Shown here piece after piece: positions 10,189-22,057 of a DNA stretch of 64,000 nucleotides. Source of the DNA: Podaxis mareebaensis (Eukaryota > Basidiomycota > Agaricomycetes > Agaricales > Agaricaceae); contig JAEUWP010000103.1 of the NCBI GenBank assembly GCA_018524725.1, positions 124,001-188,000 of the forward strand. The letters are read 5' to 3'. The notes beneath the pieces are model-generated. The model saw only the letters and a list, made by a program, of their open reading frames with translations. It searched no databases and had not been told where the DNA came from. Every line of letters starts with the position of its first letter. The first letter of the stretch is position 1. The position numbers and the translations under genes were made by a program.

Positions 10189-12994
10189 TCACCTGGTGAA
10201 CTCTATTGTACCAGCAGTTGCGCCAACAATACACACCTGGGTAAAACCAGAATGAAACGGCTACTATGATATAAAGGCCTTGTATTTTTCAGTCAGCGTG
10301 AACAAATAGTTAGGCAACAAGTACCCACAGATGAGAATGACACCCTCAAGCCAGTTCGACTTTCCATCCGCCACGACATAGCTCATGATTTGAACTGAGA
10401 TGATATTGGGGTTAGCTACCCAGTATGCTGATAAACGGTTTCAATACCTGAGAGATAAAGGACCTTGCCAGAGAGTTGAACTCAATGCTCACAATGGGCG
10501 GAGGCGAGAAGTGACTAGTGACTCACGAGAGACTGAAACGGGTCTAGGAGGAGCGATAGTGGTTTGTGCATCGCCCAAGCTAAGGTTACCATGAAGCTAC
10601 GTCGCGTGAGCATCGTCTCATCAGTGATTAGATCAATGTAACGTACGGGAAGACGAACAGCGCTGTTTGCTGAGTAACGGCCGTTAGACCCAGACGACGT
10701 GAATGCGGTACAAGATACCTACAATGCTTGATCCAACAGCAACGCTTACACTGAGAGTTAATTCGTCTCGAACGGACACGTTGACAGCGGTTATGCACTC
10801 TATAGAGGGTGTCAAACCCGCGGTTGCTCCCTTCCTGCCATGACATACCTGCAATCGCGGAAACACTTGGGAGCAGAATCAATCCGACCCATTCCTTGCT
10901 AATAGCGGAGGAGATCCCGTCCATGGATTCAACTAAAGATTCCGCGGTGACGGCAACGGCCTAGCGCGCGGTCAGTTCGAAGGTTTGGCTACTATGGGTT
11001 ACTTACAATAGTGATGACGAGCAGAAGGCACAGTGTGAGTGTCAAGCTCAGTCGAGGTTCTTTCCGAGTTACCGTTGACACAGGAACCAGCTCTTCCTGT
11101 AAGAGGTTCTCAGAGGACATCCCTGACTCGGGGACACTGAGGATGTCACTTGATTGAACAGTCATGAGCGTTTCTTCGCGGGTCATGGGTACACCTGATT
11201 GGTCGACAAGTTGTGTCGTGGAAGTTCCGGGGCAACCCGCCGCTACCGCGTTGCTATGAGCCTCAGGCGAAGGGTTGACGGCGACTGAGGAGTTACTCGC
11301 AGAGGTTTGTGAGTGGGTGTAGCGTTTTCGGGCTGCAGGAGAGTCGGAACCCGAAGCGGTACGACCATTGGACTTGGGGAGATCGAGTGCCGAGAAAGAG
11401 GTCGCTATGCGTTTCCCAGTGTTCTTGATGAAGGTTGCAGTCTCTTTCGGTACCTTGACTGGAACTTGGACAGGTAACCGCTGACTTTTCTTGTTGTGTT
11501 CGTCGTGATAGAGATGCGTGTGCGACCACAGTTGGAAAAGGAGGTATGCGCAGTAAACTGGAGTTATCCACTGTTAGCCACAACAAAACCAACATTATCG
11601 CGCCGCTATATCACATACTGAGTATCAGTACAATTGAAACCTGTTCCACTGACATGTAAACGTCAGAGAATAAACAAATGTATTGAAACATACCCCATGA
11701 CTCATATGGAGAATATTTTTGCCTTGCTGAGCGGACGCGTCGGTCCTACCGCTTTCCAGGGTGAAGTGGTATGCAGCTGGAAGGAGAATGGCGCCGACAC
11801 TAACACTCATCAATGACGAGTGTATTTGCGTTGCAGCTATTCTATGTTAGCTACGAAATCACACGATTTTATGCTGCTTACTTGCGTCAAATCCTTGTTC
11901 AGAGAAGCGCATTCCGCCGGCAAAGAAACATAGCCCAAGGACCAGTACTGGTGAGCTGCGGTTGAGTAGAGTCTCAATTACCTTTGTGGCGACGTACATA
12001 GTTTGCTCAGAATTGAGCCGACAACTACCGAAAGGATCAGTTATGAAAGTTGAATCTTGAGGTGGATCCTGGATACGTACGAGCGGATTGTACAACACGT
12101 AGTTCGCATTGTCGTAGGGCACTGATCTAAATGACAATTAGTCATTTTGACCGGTGGATGAAACAAGGTGGAACTTACTGCGATCACCGTCTCGACCCTA
12201 CATAAATGTTAGAGGGCTCATTGAAAGAGGATAGAAAGGTTTAACCGCACATATTACTCTGTGAAGGTTAATAACGCATCTTCTCAAGTTATGGGAATCA
12301 CATACCATGCTTGCATTCAGAAGCCCTGTCTTATTCCCGCCCATCCTTATGGACAATTCACGTGTACAGAGATCATGAAGCTAGGTGGACCTTAGTAAAT
12401 TAAGGGTTATCCATGGTGATTGCAAGATCTAACCTTGACGAGTGGGACGAGGGATAAGACACATACTTCCTGACCTCAGCAAATTGTGGAAAACACAGTC
12501 CGCTCAGCAAGACTTACGTGCAAAAATCACGCTGTGCGCTTTCTCTGTGGTGAAGCTAAGCGTCCACTGAATATAGAGATAAGAAAAACCTTATTAGTAA
12601 GGAAGTAAGGTTGACATCAAAGTGTTGACCCACCGATACCGGGATGAAAACGAGGAGTAGATTGAGCCCTGCTAGTCGTGAGCAGAAGTTTAGGTTCAGA
12701 ATATCATGAAACCTCACAAGAATAAGAGACGATAAGACGCCAGCCCTTGAACATTCCCGTCCACCTTCGGGTTGGACTTAGGGATGAAGAACTTGGATTT
12801 CGCGGTGAAGAAAAGAATGACGGGAGTTGGTCTCTGAGGCTGCCGTTTGGAGACGCTTGCAGGATGAAGGGTCGGAAGTTTGGTTTCGGTTCAGATGCGG
12901 GATCTTCGGTGCGTGTTGCTTGCAAGTCCTCGGCAGTTCCAGCTGCCATTGCAAGTGGATAGAGAGTATTTGCGTTCCTCGAAGTGTTGTTCAT
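10189..12994 (-). CDS. Vacuolar Ca2+/H+ exchanger (CAX family, Vcx1-like)
   Basis: Moves Ca2+ into the vacuole in exchange for protons. Spliced minus-strand exons give WLNLLLVFIPVSW, RELSIRMGGNKTGLLNASM, VETVIA, ISALRQCELRVVQSAL, VGSILSKLLLVLGLCFFAGG, MRFSEQGF, SVGAILLPAAYHFTL, YLLFQLWSHTHLYHDEH, then a hydrophilic loop of about 150 residues, and the second half: ISKEWVGLILLPSVSAIA, ECITAVNVSVRDELTLSV, VAVGSSIQTALFVFP, LAWAMHKPLSLLLDP, MSYVVADGKSNWLEGVILI and FWFYPG. These match both CAX repeats in order. An 8-nt microexon (12251-12258) is needed to complete the first repeat. The exon joining VIFA to the GGNKTG segment is not fully resolved. Start at ATG 12994 or 12949; the end depends on one short last intron (stop 10189-10191), otherwise the frame runs on to about 10031. 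Confidence 0.87.
12251..12258 (-). other. 8-nt microexon in the CAX signature
   Basis: The minus-strand octamer AGTAATAT is flanked by cacag and gtgcgg. Joining it between the exon ending NASM and the 19-nt exon at 12179-12197 yields NASMSNMVETVIA, which aligns without gaps to the family pattern N-A-T-x-G-N-A-V-E-x-I-V-A. Without it the two exons are out of frame. Confidence 0.65.
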
Positions 12995-13479
12995 CACAAG
13001 CCCAAGGAGGGACAGCGCCCAAGAAGTTTGAGCACGATGTCGAACACAAGCAGGCAGCCGGACAAGGCGAATGGAAGAATGCAGATACAAGGAGCAGCTG
13101 CGCCGTACAGCATACGGCATATTTGCTTGCTGCGATCAATGGAGCTAATAGCCCTCGAAAGGCTCCCGAGTTGTTCACCATCGTGAAGTGATCGCTTTTT
13201 ACCTGTTCTGGACAAGCTTATAGCGGTTAATGGGTGGGATACCGGTGGCGGTGGATCACTTTACGATAATTTCGTTGTCGGTGAAAATACTCGCGGTGCT
13301 AGTGCTACAACGAAGCCGTCTTTACTTGCAGGGTTCAAGTTGGTGACGTATATTCCCTGGCTCACTCAAGTAAACCGAATACGGTCACGTGATGTTTCAT
13401 TAACGCGTCGCGACAAAGCCATTTGACTGACTCCACGGCATCTACCACCCCAACTCTCAGCCCACAGTGTTGTGTCAAC
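12995..13479. promoter_or_regulatory. Shared divergent promoter region of CAX and helicase genes
   Basis: About 485 bases separate the two divergent start codons. Long frames crossing it on both strands have no recognisable homology. No clear TATA box is seen; the region is presumed to hold both promoters. Confidence 0.35.
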
Positions 13480-16400
13480 ATGGCAACCACTCAGGGAAAC
13501 GTAGATGCGGAGTCCGTCATCTCTGCTATCTTGTCCTCCTTGAATCCTGCCCAGCTCGAGGGTATGGGCTAGATTTCGCTGGGTCGGATTTGGTCTGACC
13601 TATCAGCAGCTGTTAAACATTCTCCATCGGTGCCGTTACAGATTTTGGCTGGCCCGGGGAGTGGAAAAACTAAGGCTCGTCCCGTCATTGAATACTCTCC
13701 AAATATTTCTCATCATGTCCCAGGTCTTGACATCTCGGGTTGCTCACCTTATTCTTCATCATTCCATTCCTCCAGCTTCTATATGCGCCGCTACCTTTAC
13801 AAACAAAGCTGCGAATGAGATGCGACAACGCCTGACCTGCCTAATCGGGGAGGAATTAACGAGTCAAATTAAAGTAGGAACATTTCATGCTCTCTGCGCT
13901 TTGTTCTTGCGAAAATACCCTGGTGTCATTGGGCTGGAGCGAAACTTTACTGTGTGCGATGCAGAGGAGAGGTAAGAATGTCTATATCCTTCAGAGAAAG
14001 CGCGTATGCTCACCTACAGTAGCAAAAAATTGATACAGGGCCTCCTCAAACCCTACAAGGATCAACTTGCTGCTAGCGATATCGCGCTGAAGGACTCGAC
14101 AGTGTTGTCTGTGATATCCAAAGCGAAGGCGCGAGGCCTTGATGCCTCAGCTATGCGCAAGGAGTGTAAAGCAGTCAAGTCGACGGTTCTGTCAACGAAC
14201 AGTCGAATCAACTCCATTGTCTCGGATATCTATGAGAGTTACGAGAATGTTTTGCGCCAAACAAATTCACTAGACTTCGACGACCTTCTACTATTTGGAG
14301 TGAAGTTATTCCGGGTGCATCGAAAAGCGGTTGAGTGGTGTAGCCATGTTTTAGTTGACGAGTTGTATGTTTCCATTTCTTCGTTTCCTATGCGGAAAAA
14401 ATACCTGACATTTTTTCAGCCAGGATACTAACGTGATGCAATACGAACTCATGCGCGAACTGGCCGTCCACAAATGCATTACAGTTGTTGGCGATCCTGA
14501 TCAATCCAGTAATTAGTTTACTTGGACTTAAAACCAGCGGTCTTACTTATTGGTAGTCTATGGCTGGCGGTCTGCTGAGATTGGGAACCTTTCTAGGATG
14601 CAGCAGGGTATGGATCAAATTCTTCCCTTTAAAGCTGGCGTATATTCATGTTTCTCAGATTATCCGCAAACGAAACAAGTTTTCCTTGAAGAAAATTATC
14701 GATCTACTGGGTCGATATTGAGGGCGAGCCTGGCTATAATCGCCCAAGGTGAGCGATTAAGGATAAAGCATGATGCTATACTCACGATTTCAGACAAGAA
14801 TCGCGTTCGGAAATCATTGTTCACCTCGCATCCATCAGGGAGCACGCCGACCCTTTATTCTTCACCGTCCGAACAAGATGAAGCAGCGCAAATTGCCGTT
14901 GAGATCGCTCGTACCATTGCATATACCGGTGGTCTTCTTAATTATGGAGATTTTGCCATTCTTTGTAGGTTTCAAAATTGTCTTTGTAGGTGCATGACAT
15001 CTCATTCCTCTCGCAGTGCGATTCACAGCCTTATCCCGGACGCTTGAAAGCGCCCTTCGGAGGGAAGGTATCCCAAGTCGCGTTTTGGGTGGACACAAAT
15101 TTTTTGAGCGACTGGAGGTCAGTGCCATGGCCCAGTTTATCCTCGTGCCCCAAAGACCATTTCTTAGATCAAAGATTTGCTCGCATATCTCCAACTCATC
15201 GACAATCCAGAGTATAACCCTGCCTTTCTCCGCGCTGTCAATGTTCCGAGTCGAGGGATCGGAGAAAAGGTTCGTCTTCGATGTCTTATTGTTTTATTGC
15301 TCTCGCGTATTCAATAATCCTAGACGTTAGATGAGCTCCTCTCGAAGGCACAGAACAAGAAGTTATCGATGTTAGCTATCGTTGAAAAAATCTGCGATAA
15401 CCGCATCCCAGATATCAAACCTCCAATCAAACGTAAACTGGATGACTTCGCCAAGGTAATTCAGAGGCTGAAGAAATTAGCGCTCGAGGTGCGAAATTGG
15501 ATCACTTCAAATTTGGTCCTTGAAGATGAATTCTTGCTAGGGCGTATCACCTCCTGATCTCATCCGCGAGTTGCTCGTTCGGATAGATTACGAGAACCAC
15601 TTAAAGAAGATACAAAATGATTGGGAGACACGTTGGGAGAATGTCCGGGAATTGATAAATTTCGCAAGCGAAGTCAATACCAATAATCTCCATATTGATG
15701 ATGATGCAGCAGAAGAGCGGTGTGTTGTGCCCTTCGTTCCAACACATTTATCTCACATCGCGTCAGCCCAACCCCTCTTCGGTTGTTTCTGCAAGCATCA
15801 ATGCTGTCATCTGAAGGTGACAATCAGAGTGAAGAGAGTAATACGGAGGTTCGCTCCCAATCCACAATAAGGTGACCTCCGCTGACTTGCAAATCTACTT
15901 AGAAAGTAACGATCGTTACCTGTCATGCTGCCAAGGGTTTAGAGTGGCCTGTGGTTTTTGTCCCATCCGGTAAGTACTCCGTCAGTTGATTCTAGACTTT
16001 TTTAATATTCCGTCAGTGGAAGACGGTACTTTCCCCTTCTATCGGACAGAAGATATAGAAGAAGAAAGGTAAGGTATTTGGAACCCATGCAACACGTTTA
16101 GAACTAAGGAGTTTTTAGGCGGTTGCTATATGTAGCGTGCACTCGTGCTCAGTGCCTATTATACTTATCACACGCTGCGAAGAGGAATGTTGCTGGCGAA
16201 ACAAAGAGTAGAACTCTGTCACCCTTTCTTTCGGCTGTGAAGGCTGTGAACCGGGTGTGTAGGCCGTTGCAAGTATTATTTCAAGTTTTATGCTAATGAC
16301 TTGGTCAGACGCTATTCACAGATGCAATGCCTGACCTCGACTTCGTCCAATGCCAAGCATTATCGCGCATGCTAGGCCGTCCCGCGCCTGACCCAGGACA

Positions 16401-17023
16401 AATGCAGCATCAAATTGTTCAGTAGTACGTTATGAAGGACCCCATTATCTATCATGCCACTGACCTCACTGCATGACGACAGCAGCCAAAAGTATCAGAA
16501 CCGTGTCCTTCGTGACGTCAATCAACAAGATTGTTCATCTGGATCCTGGACGACCGGAGTTCAGTCACACCTGCCACAGAACCATGATCAAGCTTTGTCC
16601 TTCCCCTTGGGGTTTATTTCCTCAGGCCAGGTCATGAGCCACGGTCACAATGGTGTTACTGTTCAGCATTTAGGACCTATGACGCATACGTCCTTGACAG
16701 TGAGAATAAGGCCGGAATACACCACACCCTGTGGGTCTTCGACAAAGATGACTTTTCCCTCCCAAACACATCCATCTATGACTATGGCACCACCGCCTAT
16801 CCCGCCGGTACCGAACAAGCCATTTCAGCCTGCAGTTCAGGTCCGCCAAACCGCTGAGCCAACGAAGGCTCGATCCGCCGCAAGTTCAATGAGGGCTGAA
16901 TTAGGGAAAACAGTCCAGAATCAATCTCCGGAACCGATACCCACTGCTGGGGCTAAGAGACGCCTTGGTATGGGTCGAAGCACCACCGGTTATGCTAACA
17001 AGAAGTTCAAACCCCCTACATGA
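13480..17023 (+). CDS. Srs2/UvrD-type superfamily 1A DNA helicase
   Basis: ATP-dependent 3'-5' DNA helicase of the UvrD/PcrA/Srs2 group, nuclear, in DNA repair and control of recombination. Motifs appear in order after splicing: NPAQLEAVKHSPSVPLQILA then GPGSGKTK (motif I), ATFTNKAANEMRQRL (Ia), VGTFHALCALFLRKYPG, SLDFDDLLL, HVLVDEFQDTN (II), VVGDPDQSIYGWRSAE (III), VFLEENYRSTGSIL (IV), GDFAILCR, GIPSRVLGGHKFFERLE, IVTCHAAKGLEWPVVFVPS (V) and RLLYVACTRAQ (VI). The tail ends GAKRRLGMGRSTTGYANKKF, a basic conserved-looking C-terminus; it is presumably a nuclear signal or interaction site. I infer about 15 introns and roughly 900 residues. The intron after motif I (13675-13723) lacks a GT donor. 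All catalytic motifs are intact. Confidence 0.92.
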
Positions 17024-17917
17024 ACGACGTCATGGTCTAAGGATAGAGATAGTGGAGGGCACCAGCGGTCATTTTAATTGTATTCTGTCATAGCCATTAT
17101 AGTATACATCCATTAGTGATATCAGTTCTGTAATTATACATACGCTGACACCATTAGATGGGGCCTGTGGAAAGAAGAGTTGTCAGCGATGGGAACGCAG
17201 AACGTAGATCAGAAGTTGAACAAAAGAATCAGAAGTCGGGGTAGTTGTCCGCAGCGCCAAGATGGCGGTAATCGGAGGTCTAACATGCGAGTTGACTTGT
17301 GGCGAAACGCCCATCCTACACCGATAGAAGGAGCAGGAAAGGAACAATGACTCACCAGACGCAAACGTGCATTGTAGAAGGGGAAAAACAGAAAAAAATG
17401 AGCAATAAACGAGCAATAGTGTGACAGTCACGTGACTGGACAGGAAAGGGAAAAGGGGCCCAGTTGGAGGACGATGACGGCTTGCCTCATGTTCGCAGCG
17501 AGGCAAAACCACGAGAAGACAAGACAGCTGATCCGAGCTTCAAAGAAACTGTCCTGCTCAATGCGGTGCTTCATTACAAAAACCTTTCTCCCGATTATCA
17601 CGATGCTGAATGATATACACACCCAATACCCCCTCGCTCCCTGAACATTCACGCCCATCTCGTCCCTAGTCACTCGTGGTAGCCATCCCGCTTCCTCACC
17701 GACACGGTGTACGTCTGCCATCTTGTGCCGGGCTGTCTGTCTCCGTGAGTGGCATCAAACGTGTCGCGAGAATTAGCCTTGATTGGTTTATGAAAAGCTG
17801 CAGGGAATCAATTACCATCGATCACTACCCGTCGACTCATCTCCATTTCTACGCACGAGCTCATACGTCCTTACCTCCGGCCTGCATCCTCAATAGCGTA
17901 ATTAGCCGAAGACGCAA
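17024..17917. other. Intergenic, promoter region of the HSP20-like gene
   Basis: About 900 bases between the helicase stop and the HSP20 start. Minus-strand frames at 17183-17721 lack any recognisable motif. The last 250 bases are pyrimidine-rich, as is common upstream of fungal starts. No other feature seen. Confidence 0.4.
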
Positions 17918-18887
17918 ATGCCAGCTCATGGACACAATCGTAAAGATTTGAACGCGAGCACCAGCTCAGGGGGAGGTGCTGTATCCCCCAGTCGCCTACC
18001 ACAAGACGAACAAGCGCTTCTCTCACCCGTCACTCCCGCTGTCACTGGCATCGACTACCCTTCCCGCGCAGATACATTTACAGAAGTCGACTCTCGTAGA
18101 TTCCAATACCAACCCAGCTCGAGTATCATGTCCTCGCACCACAATCTACAAACTAACAACCGGCTCTACAACCTCCCCAACGCTGGTGGGTCTTCCATCG
18201 ACGACGCCACCGAACCTCCTGCCAACCCCGTCTCGCTGGACGACGTTTGGAGTGCTATAAGGCAGAAGAAGGAACGTCAGATGGCAAAGGAGAAACCCAA
18301 GGTCCAGTCCCTCGAGGAGGTTACCCCTGAACTGCTGGCCTCGGGTGGCACCCAAGACGAAGGTCCGAGTGTCCGTATCCCCGTCATGGAATCGCATATG
18401 TCACCAACAAAGTCCATCAAGAAGCAGAAGTCCATGTATGTGCCCGCAAACCATAACCTTGTGATTATATTAAAAAGCCTGTTTCGCTGGACTCTGGTCA
18501 CTAGATCCACCTTCCGTGAATCGGGTGACGGAAGATCTATTGTTGCAACATTCGAGATGCCCCCAGAGGTCGAGAAGCAAGACGTCCACATCAGCTTTCA
18601 GCGCAACCGTTTAGTCGTGACGTGGGTCACCGTGGAGATGATTGAATATGCAGAAGAGGATGGCGTTGTTTATAGAGAGCGATACGAACGCTCTCACCAC
18701 AGAACAATCCCACTGCCCGAAGGAACAAGAGTATGTACCACTTCATTCTTACCTCTCGTGCTGCTTTTGACATCGATCATAGTTCGAAGAGGTCCAAGCT
18801 ATCATGAACGGTCGTCGACTTTCTTTACGCTACCCCAACATGCGCTGCCTTCGGGTCGAACCACGGTCAAGATCTGGTAACTCTTAA
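17918..18887 (+). CDS. HSP20-like chaperone with long disordered N-terminus
   Basis: The C-terminal 110 residues form an alpha-crystallin/HSP20 domain: FRESGDGRSIVATFEMPPEV, QDVHISFQRNRLVVTW, then RYERSHHRTIPLPEGTR, and after an intron at about 18731-18781 FEEVQAIMNGRRLSLRYP. These parallel the HSP20 beta-strands and the NGxLxLxxP end of the fold. The first 170 residues are low-complexity (Ser/Pro/Asn) with a charged helix VWSAIRQKKERQMAKEK. Two introns are inferred; the stop is taa at 18885-18887. The short C-terminal I-x-I tail typical of oligomerising small heat shock proteins is not visible, so this may act as a domain-specific adaptor rather than a classical sHSP. That last point is inference. 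Confidence 0.82.
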
Positions 18888-19825
18888 GTGTCCGAACAAG
18901 CCTTCTGTAGCCATATATCAGTTTAATTGTAACATTATAGAGTATCGAAATGCTATCGTATTTGCTGCAAGGGATCATGACAGAAGATCTGGTCGGAGCC
19001 TTGAGCCCCCGCCATGATGCGTAGTGGTCGGGAAAAAAAACCTGAAGGATAAGTGATTCCTTTTGGGTTGCTTTGGAGTCGTTCACAGCACGCTGGAGGA
19101 GTCGAAACGAGGGTTGCAATGCATACCCCAGCAAGTGTTCATAACAATTGACAACTGGATTCACATCATCCTCTTGATGACCAGAAAAGAGGATCCTGGG
19201 TTGAAAGCGGAGCGGAGCACACGGAGATAGTCTCCCCTCGTGTTGATATAGACAGGTTTGCCGATCCGTGGTGCTCGACCAGCCCACCACATGAAAGCGG
19301 GAGATTCCGTGACCTTCTAAACAGAAGGCTGACCAGGGAGAACAGAGGAGAGCATTACAGATGATGACCGATCAGAAGAACGTTTGCTAAGCTTCAAGGA
19401 ACGTCGTCCATTCCCTGCGGCAGAAGTCGAATCATGGAGACGTTTGAGGCTGGACACAAAACTGTCGAACAACGACGGAAGCGGTTGCAAGGACTTGTCA
19501 AGACTTTTGGAAAGCGCGGCTTGGGAGGTTTGAAAGGTAGGCTGACGCGAACTAAACCGATTTTAGTTTTAAGATATTCCAAGTTTTTGAAGATCGGACG
19601 GACAGGGGTTTACCCCCCTCAGCCAGAGATGTGGGGCTGGACTGATAGGGCCCATTTCCTCCGCCGAATTATGGCGAGCCTTATATTCCCGGAGCTGCAA
19701 ATTTTGCTCAATCATCGGTAGTCTAAACGTTTCGGAGGGCTGCTCTTGGCTTCGAGAATGAGGTACAGTAGGCGATGGCCGACTACCTGGAATGAGATAT
19801 CAAAGAATTCCAGAACTACGGACAC
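18888..19825. other. Intergenic, no supported gene
   Basis: A minus-strand open frame (18802-19290, 162 codons, overlapping the HSP20 3' end) and a plus-strand frame (19434-19721, basic, 95 codons) occur here. Neither shows a known motif, and neither can be linked convincingly to neighbours by splice sites. Confidence 0.4.
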
Positions 19826-20819
19826 TTACCGCTCGCCGCGAGGCGGAAACATGGTCTTATATGCGCCTTCGGCCTGGGAAAGCGGTATGAAACTCAAAGG
19901 AAAACAGCTTTGAGTTTCCTGTCGACCCTGTTTGTACTTGTCAAGCTCCTCCCTGGCCTTGTTTTGGGCTCTAGTAGACCCATTCTGTAAGTGGCTTGAG
20001 GACAGAATCGGCTTCCAACGTGTCAGGGGTAATTTGACCTTGTTCGAGTCGCTGGGATGAGAGAAGGATGAAGATTTAAGAGTACTTCCTCTCGCAAGGC
20101 CGACGACCCGTCCGCGTCGCACTTTTTGAGGAGTGACTGGCTCAAAGCGAAGTGACGGCTTTGAAACCGGTGTGTCCTTGGGTTGAGCTAGGGTAGCTAT
20201 TGGGTCGACGTAACTAGCAACTGCAGCTTCGTATATGCGCTTCCGAAAGGGCCGTTTGTAGCGGCGTTGATGATGTCCTTTTGGCTTCCTGTTGAGAGAT
20301 CCATCGGACGCTCCGGAGTGGTTGGATGAGGAATTGTGACTAGACGTCTTGGCTCTAGCTATTGGCCGCGAGCGCAATTGCAGAATGTCCGGAGTAGATA
20401 TAGTAGCCAGCCTGTGTCCGTTGCCAACCTGGGCAGAACCTGTTGGTGGTTTCCTCTTCCTGGACCTCGATTGGGGAGCTTTACGGTTCTCGGGTGCCTG
20501 TATGCGTAAAAATTTATCAACTGTCGTCACGGAAGGCAACGTAGGTCTGAAGACACCGATGAATACGGTACGAAAACGATGACAAGTGAAATTTGAACTA
20601 CCTTGGCCCTTCAACGGTTGATGATCCCGTAGTGGTTGCCGCAGGAGCTGTGACCGGCGAGGTATTATCTTTGCTGGGGCCCCCTAGTCTTTTTAATTCT
20701 GGGCTCTCGTGCGCATCATATATGTAGTAACCAATGGAAGGATCAATCGCCCTTCGGCGTCGCTTTCTGGTCACCTGGATGGTGTAAGGGTCGGCAACTG
20801 GATCTTCCGAAAAGAATCT
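19826..20819 (-). CDS. Uncharacterised basic, disordered (probably nuclear) protein
   Basis: Two exons make one frame. The upstream exon (ending near 20606, starting at an ag acceptor at about 20819) reads RFFSEDPVADPYTIQVTRKR, then IDPSIGYYIYDAHESPELKR. The downstream part (19826-20570) is rich in Arg, Lys, Ser and Pro, with RSRKRKPPTGSAQVGNGHRL, RRYKRPFRKRIYEAAVASY and RVVGLARGSTLKSSSFSHPS, ending EGAYKTMFPPRGER. Several basic clusters look like nuclear localisation signals. I do not recognise the family. The N-terminal exon and start codon are not resolved; an ATG near 21089 is a candidate, but its splicing into this frame is not clear. Confidence 0.55.
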
Positions 20820-21137
20820 CTATCGCACGTACCTGTTCATGCATTATACTACTGGGCCGTGGGATCAATTATGCGTAGCCAGAGTCAAAAAGCAAAGACA
20901 AGAGGATGTTATGTCCGGGTTTCTATAGTTCAGATTCGGGCTTTCCCCTAACCAGAAGTTTAAAGGATTACATCGGTGTTTGCATCAGTTTTGAGGCCCA
21001 ATGATCACCGATCAGGCACAAATACTCAACATCCTCCAACAACAAATGTTTCCATGTTCAGCATACTTAGCGGCGTCGGTGCTGCCCATCTCGGATCTAC
21101 GCGCTGTTTGTCAACTGTAAAAAGGCGGTTCTAATAT

Positions 21138-21755
21138 GTGCGGTGTAAAATGAGACACGCAACACTGATAGCTTCTGAGTCATATACAGCTCATCTCAGC
21201 CTCATTTCCTGGATCATGTTGCATGCCGCTGCTGTCACCCTACGAAACCGCCCTTTTACGTTCGATGCCTTCTTGCCGTTCCTGCGCACGAATCCAAGAG
21301 ATTTTCAGGTCCTCCTTGTTACCTGTGATCAAAATGCATCATCTGCCCTGGACCAGAAATCTCCTGACCGAAGCGCAGCGGAACAGTCGTCAGAAAGTTC
21401 CACCTGTCATTGTCGTAAGTACGGAAGATTGAACTTTGATTCCTCCGAGACAATATCAAGGGAAGCTCATGGCGGCTGTTCTAGCCTATCGGGAATGGAG
21501 GTGCCTTCCAGCGAGAAGAGCACTAAGCATATCCGGAACAGCCCTTTGGGACAACATCTAAGACGAACCACACCGCACACCGTCAGGGCCGTAAGGCACA
21601 ACTTCCACGATTCACCGACGACCGATATTGGCTGTCCACCACCCAACAATGCGAGTGCTTCTCACGACTATTTTCACCGTTGCCGAGAAGCTCGAAAACA
21701 TCTTGCCGTGCTATCATCATCACAGCAGCTGACCTTGATTGGGGTGGTTTCCTAA
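21138..21755 (+). CDS. Possible uncharacterised gene or decaying gene
   Basis: Frames here look coding but do not join cleanly. One frame reads SWIMLHAAAVTLRNRPFTFD; a second, overlapping, reads LLPVIKMHHLPWTRNLLTEA with QRNSRQKVPPVIV up to a gtaagt donor; and after 21450 a third reads KLMAAVLAYREWRCLPARRA. I could not splice them into one protein. Either several introns are missed or the gene is broken. No family recognised. Confidence 0.25.
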   Translation: MRCKMRHATLIASESYTAHLSLISWIMLHAAAVTLRNRPFTFDAFLPFLRTNPRDFQVLLVTCDQNASSALDQKSPDRSAAEQSSESSTCHCRKYGRLNFDSSETISREAHGGCSSLSGMEVPSSEKSTKHIRNSPLGQHLRRTTPHTVRAVRHNFHDSPTTDIGCPPPNNASASHDYFHRCREARKHLAVLSSSQQLTLIGVVS

Positions 21756-22057
21756 AGCGCCATACCACCACAAGTTGTTCTTGCTATGATATTACTACCA
21801 ATCGATGCGGCACTGGCTAAGTAGAACATCCGGTCATAGCAGGTTCTGGTTAGCGTCACACAGCAACAGAATCATAATTAGGTGGTTGGTGCCATCGCTT
21901 TGATCATCAGGATTGTAGTCTCGTCAAAAATAAACGCTCATACTGGGGTTCCGAGTCCTTTATAGCGATCCTCACACCATCCAGCTGTCTCTGCTTTGGT
22001 CTCCATTGCATCTCCCCCACTGAACCGGCTTCACGTCCTCCGCCCCTTCTTGTACAT

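Noticed and set aside
11859..12137. Minus-strand frame that reads through the CAX N-terminal half as one exon
   Set aside because: It first suggested a broken exchanger. Splicing three short exons instead restores ISALRQCELRVVQSALVGSILSKLLLVLG, so the gene is judged intact.
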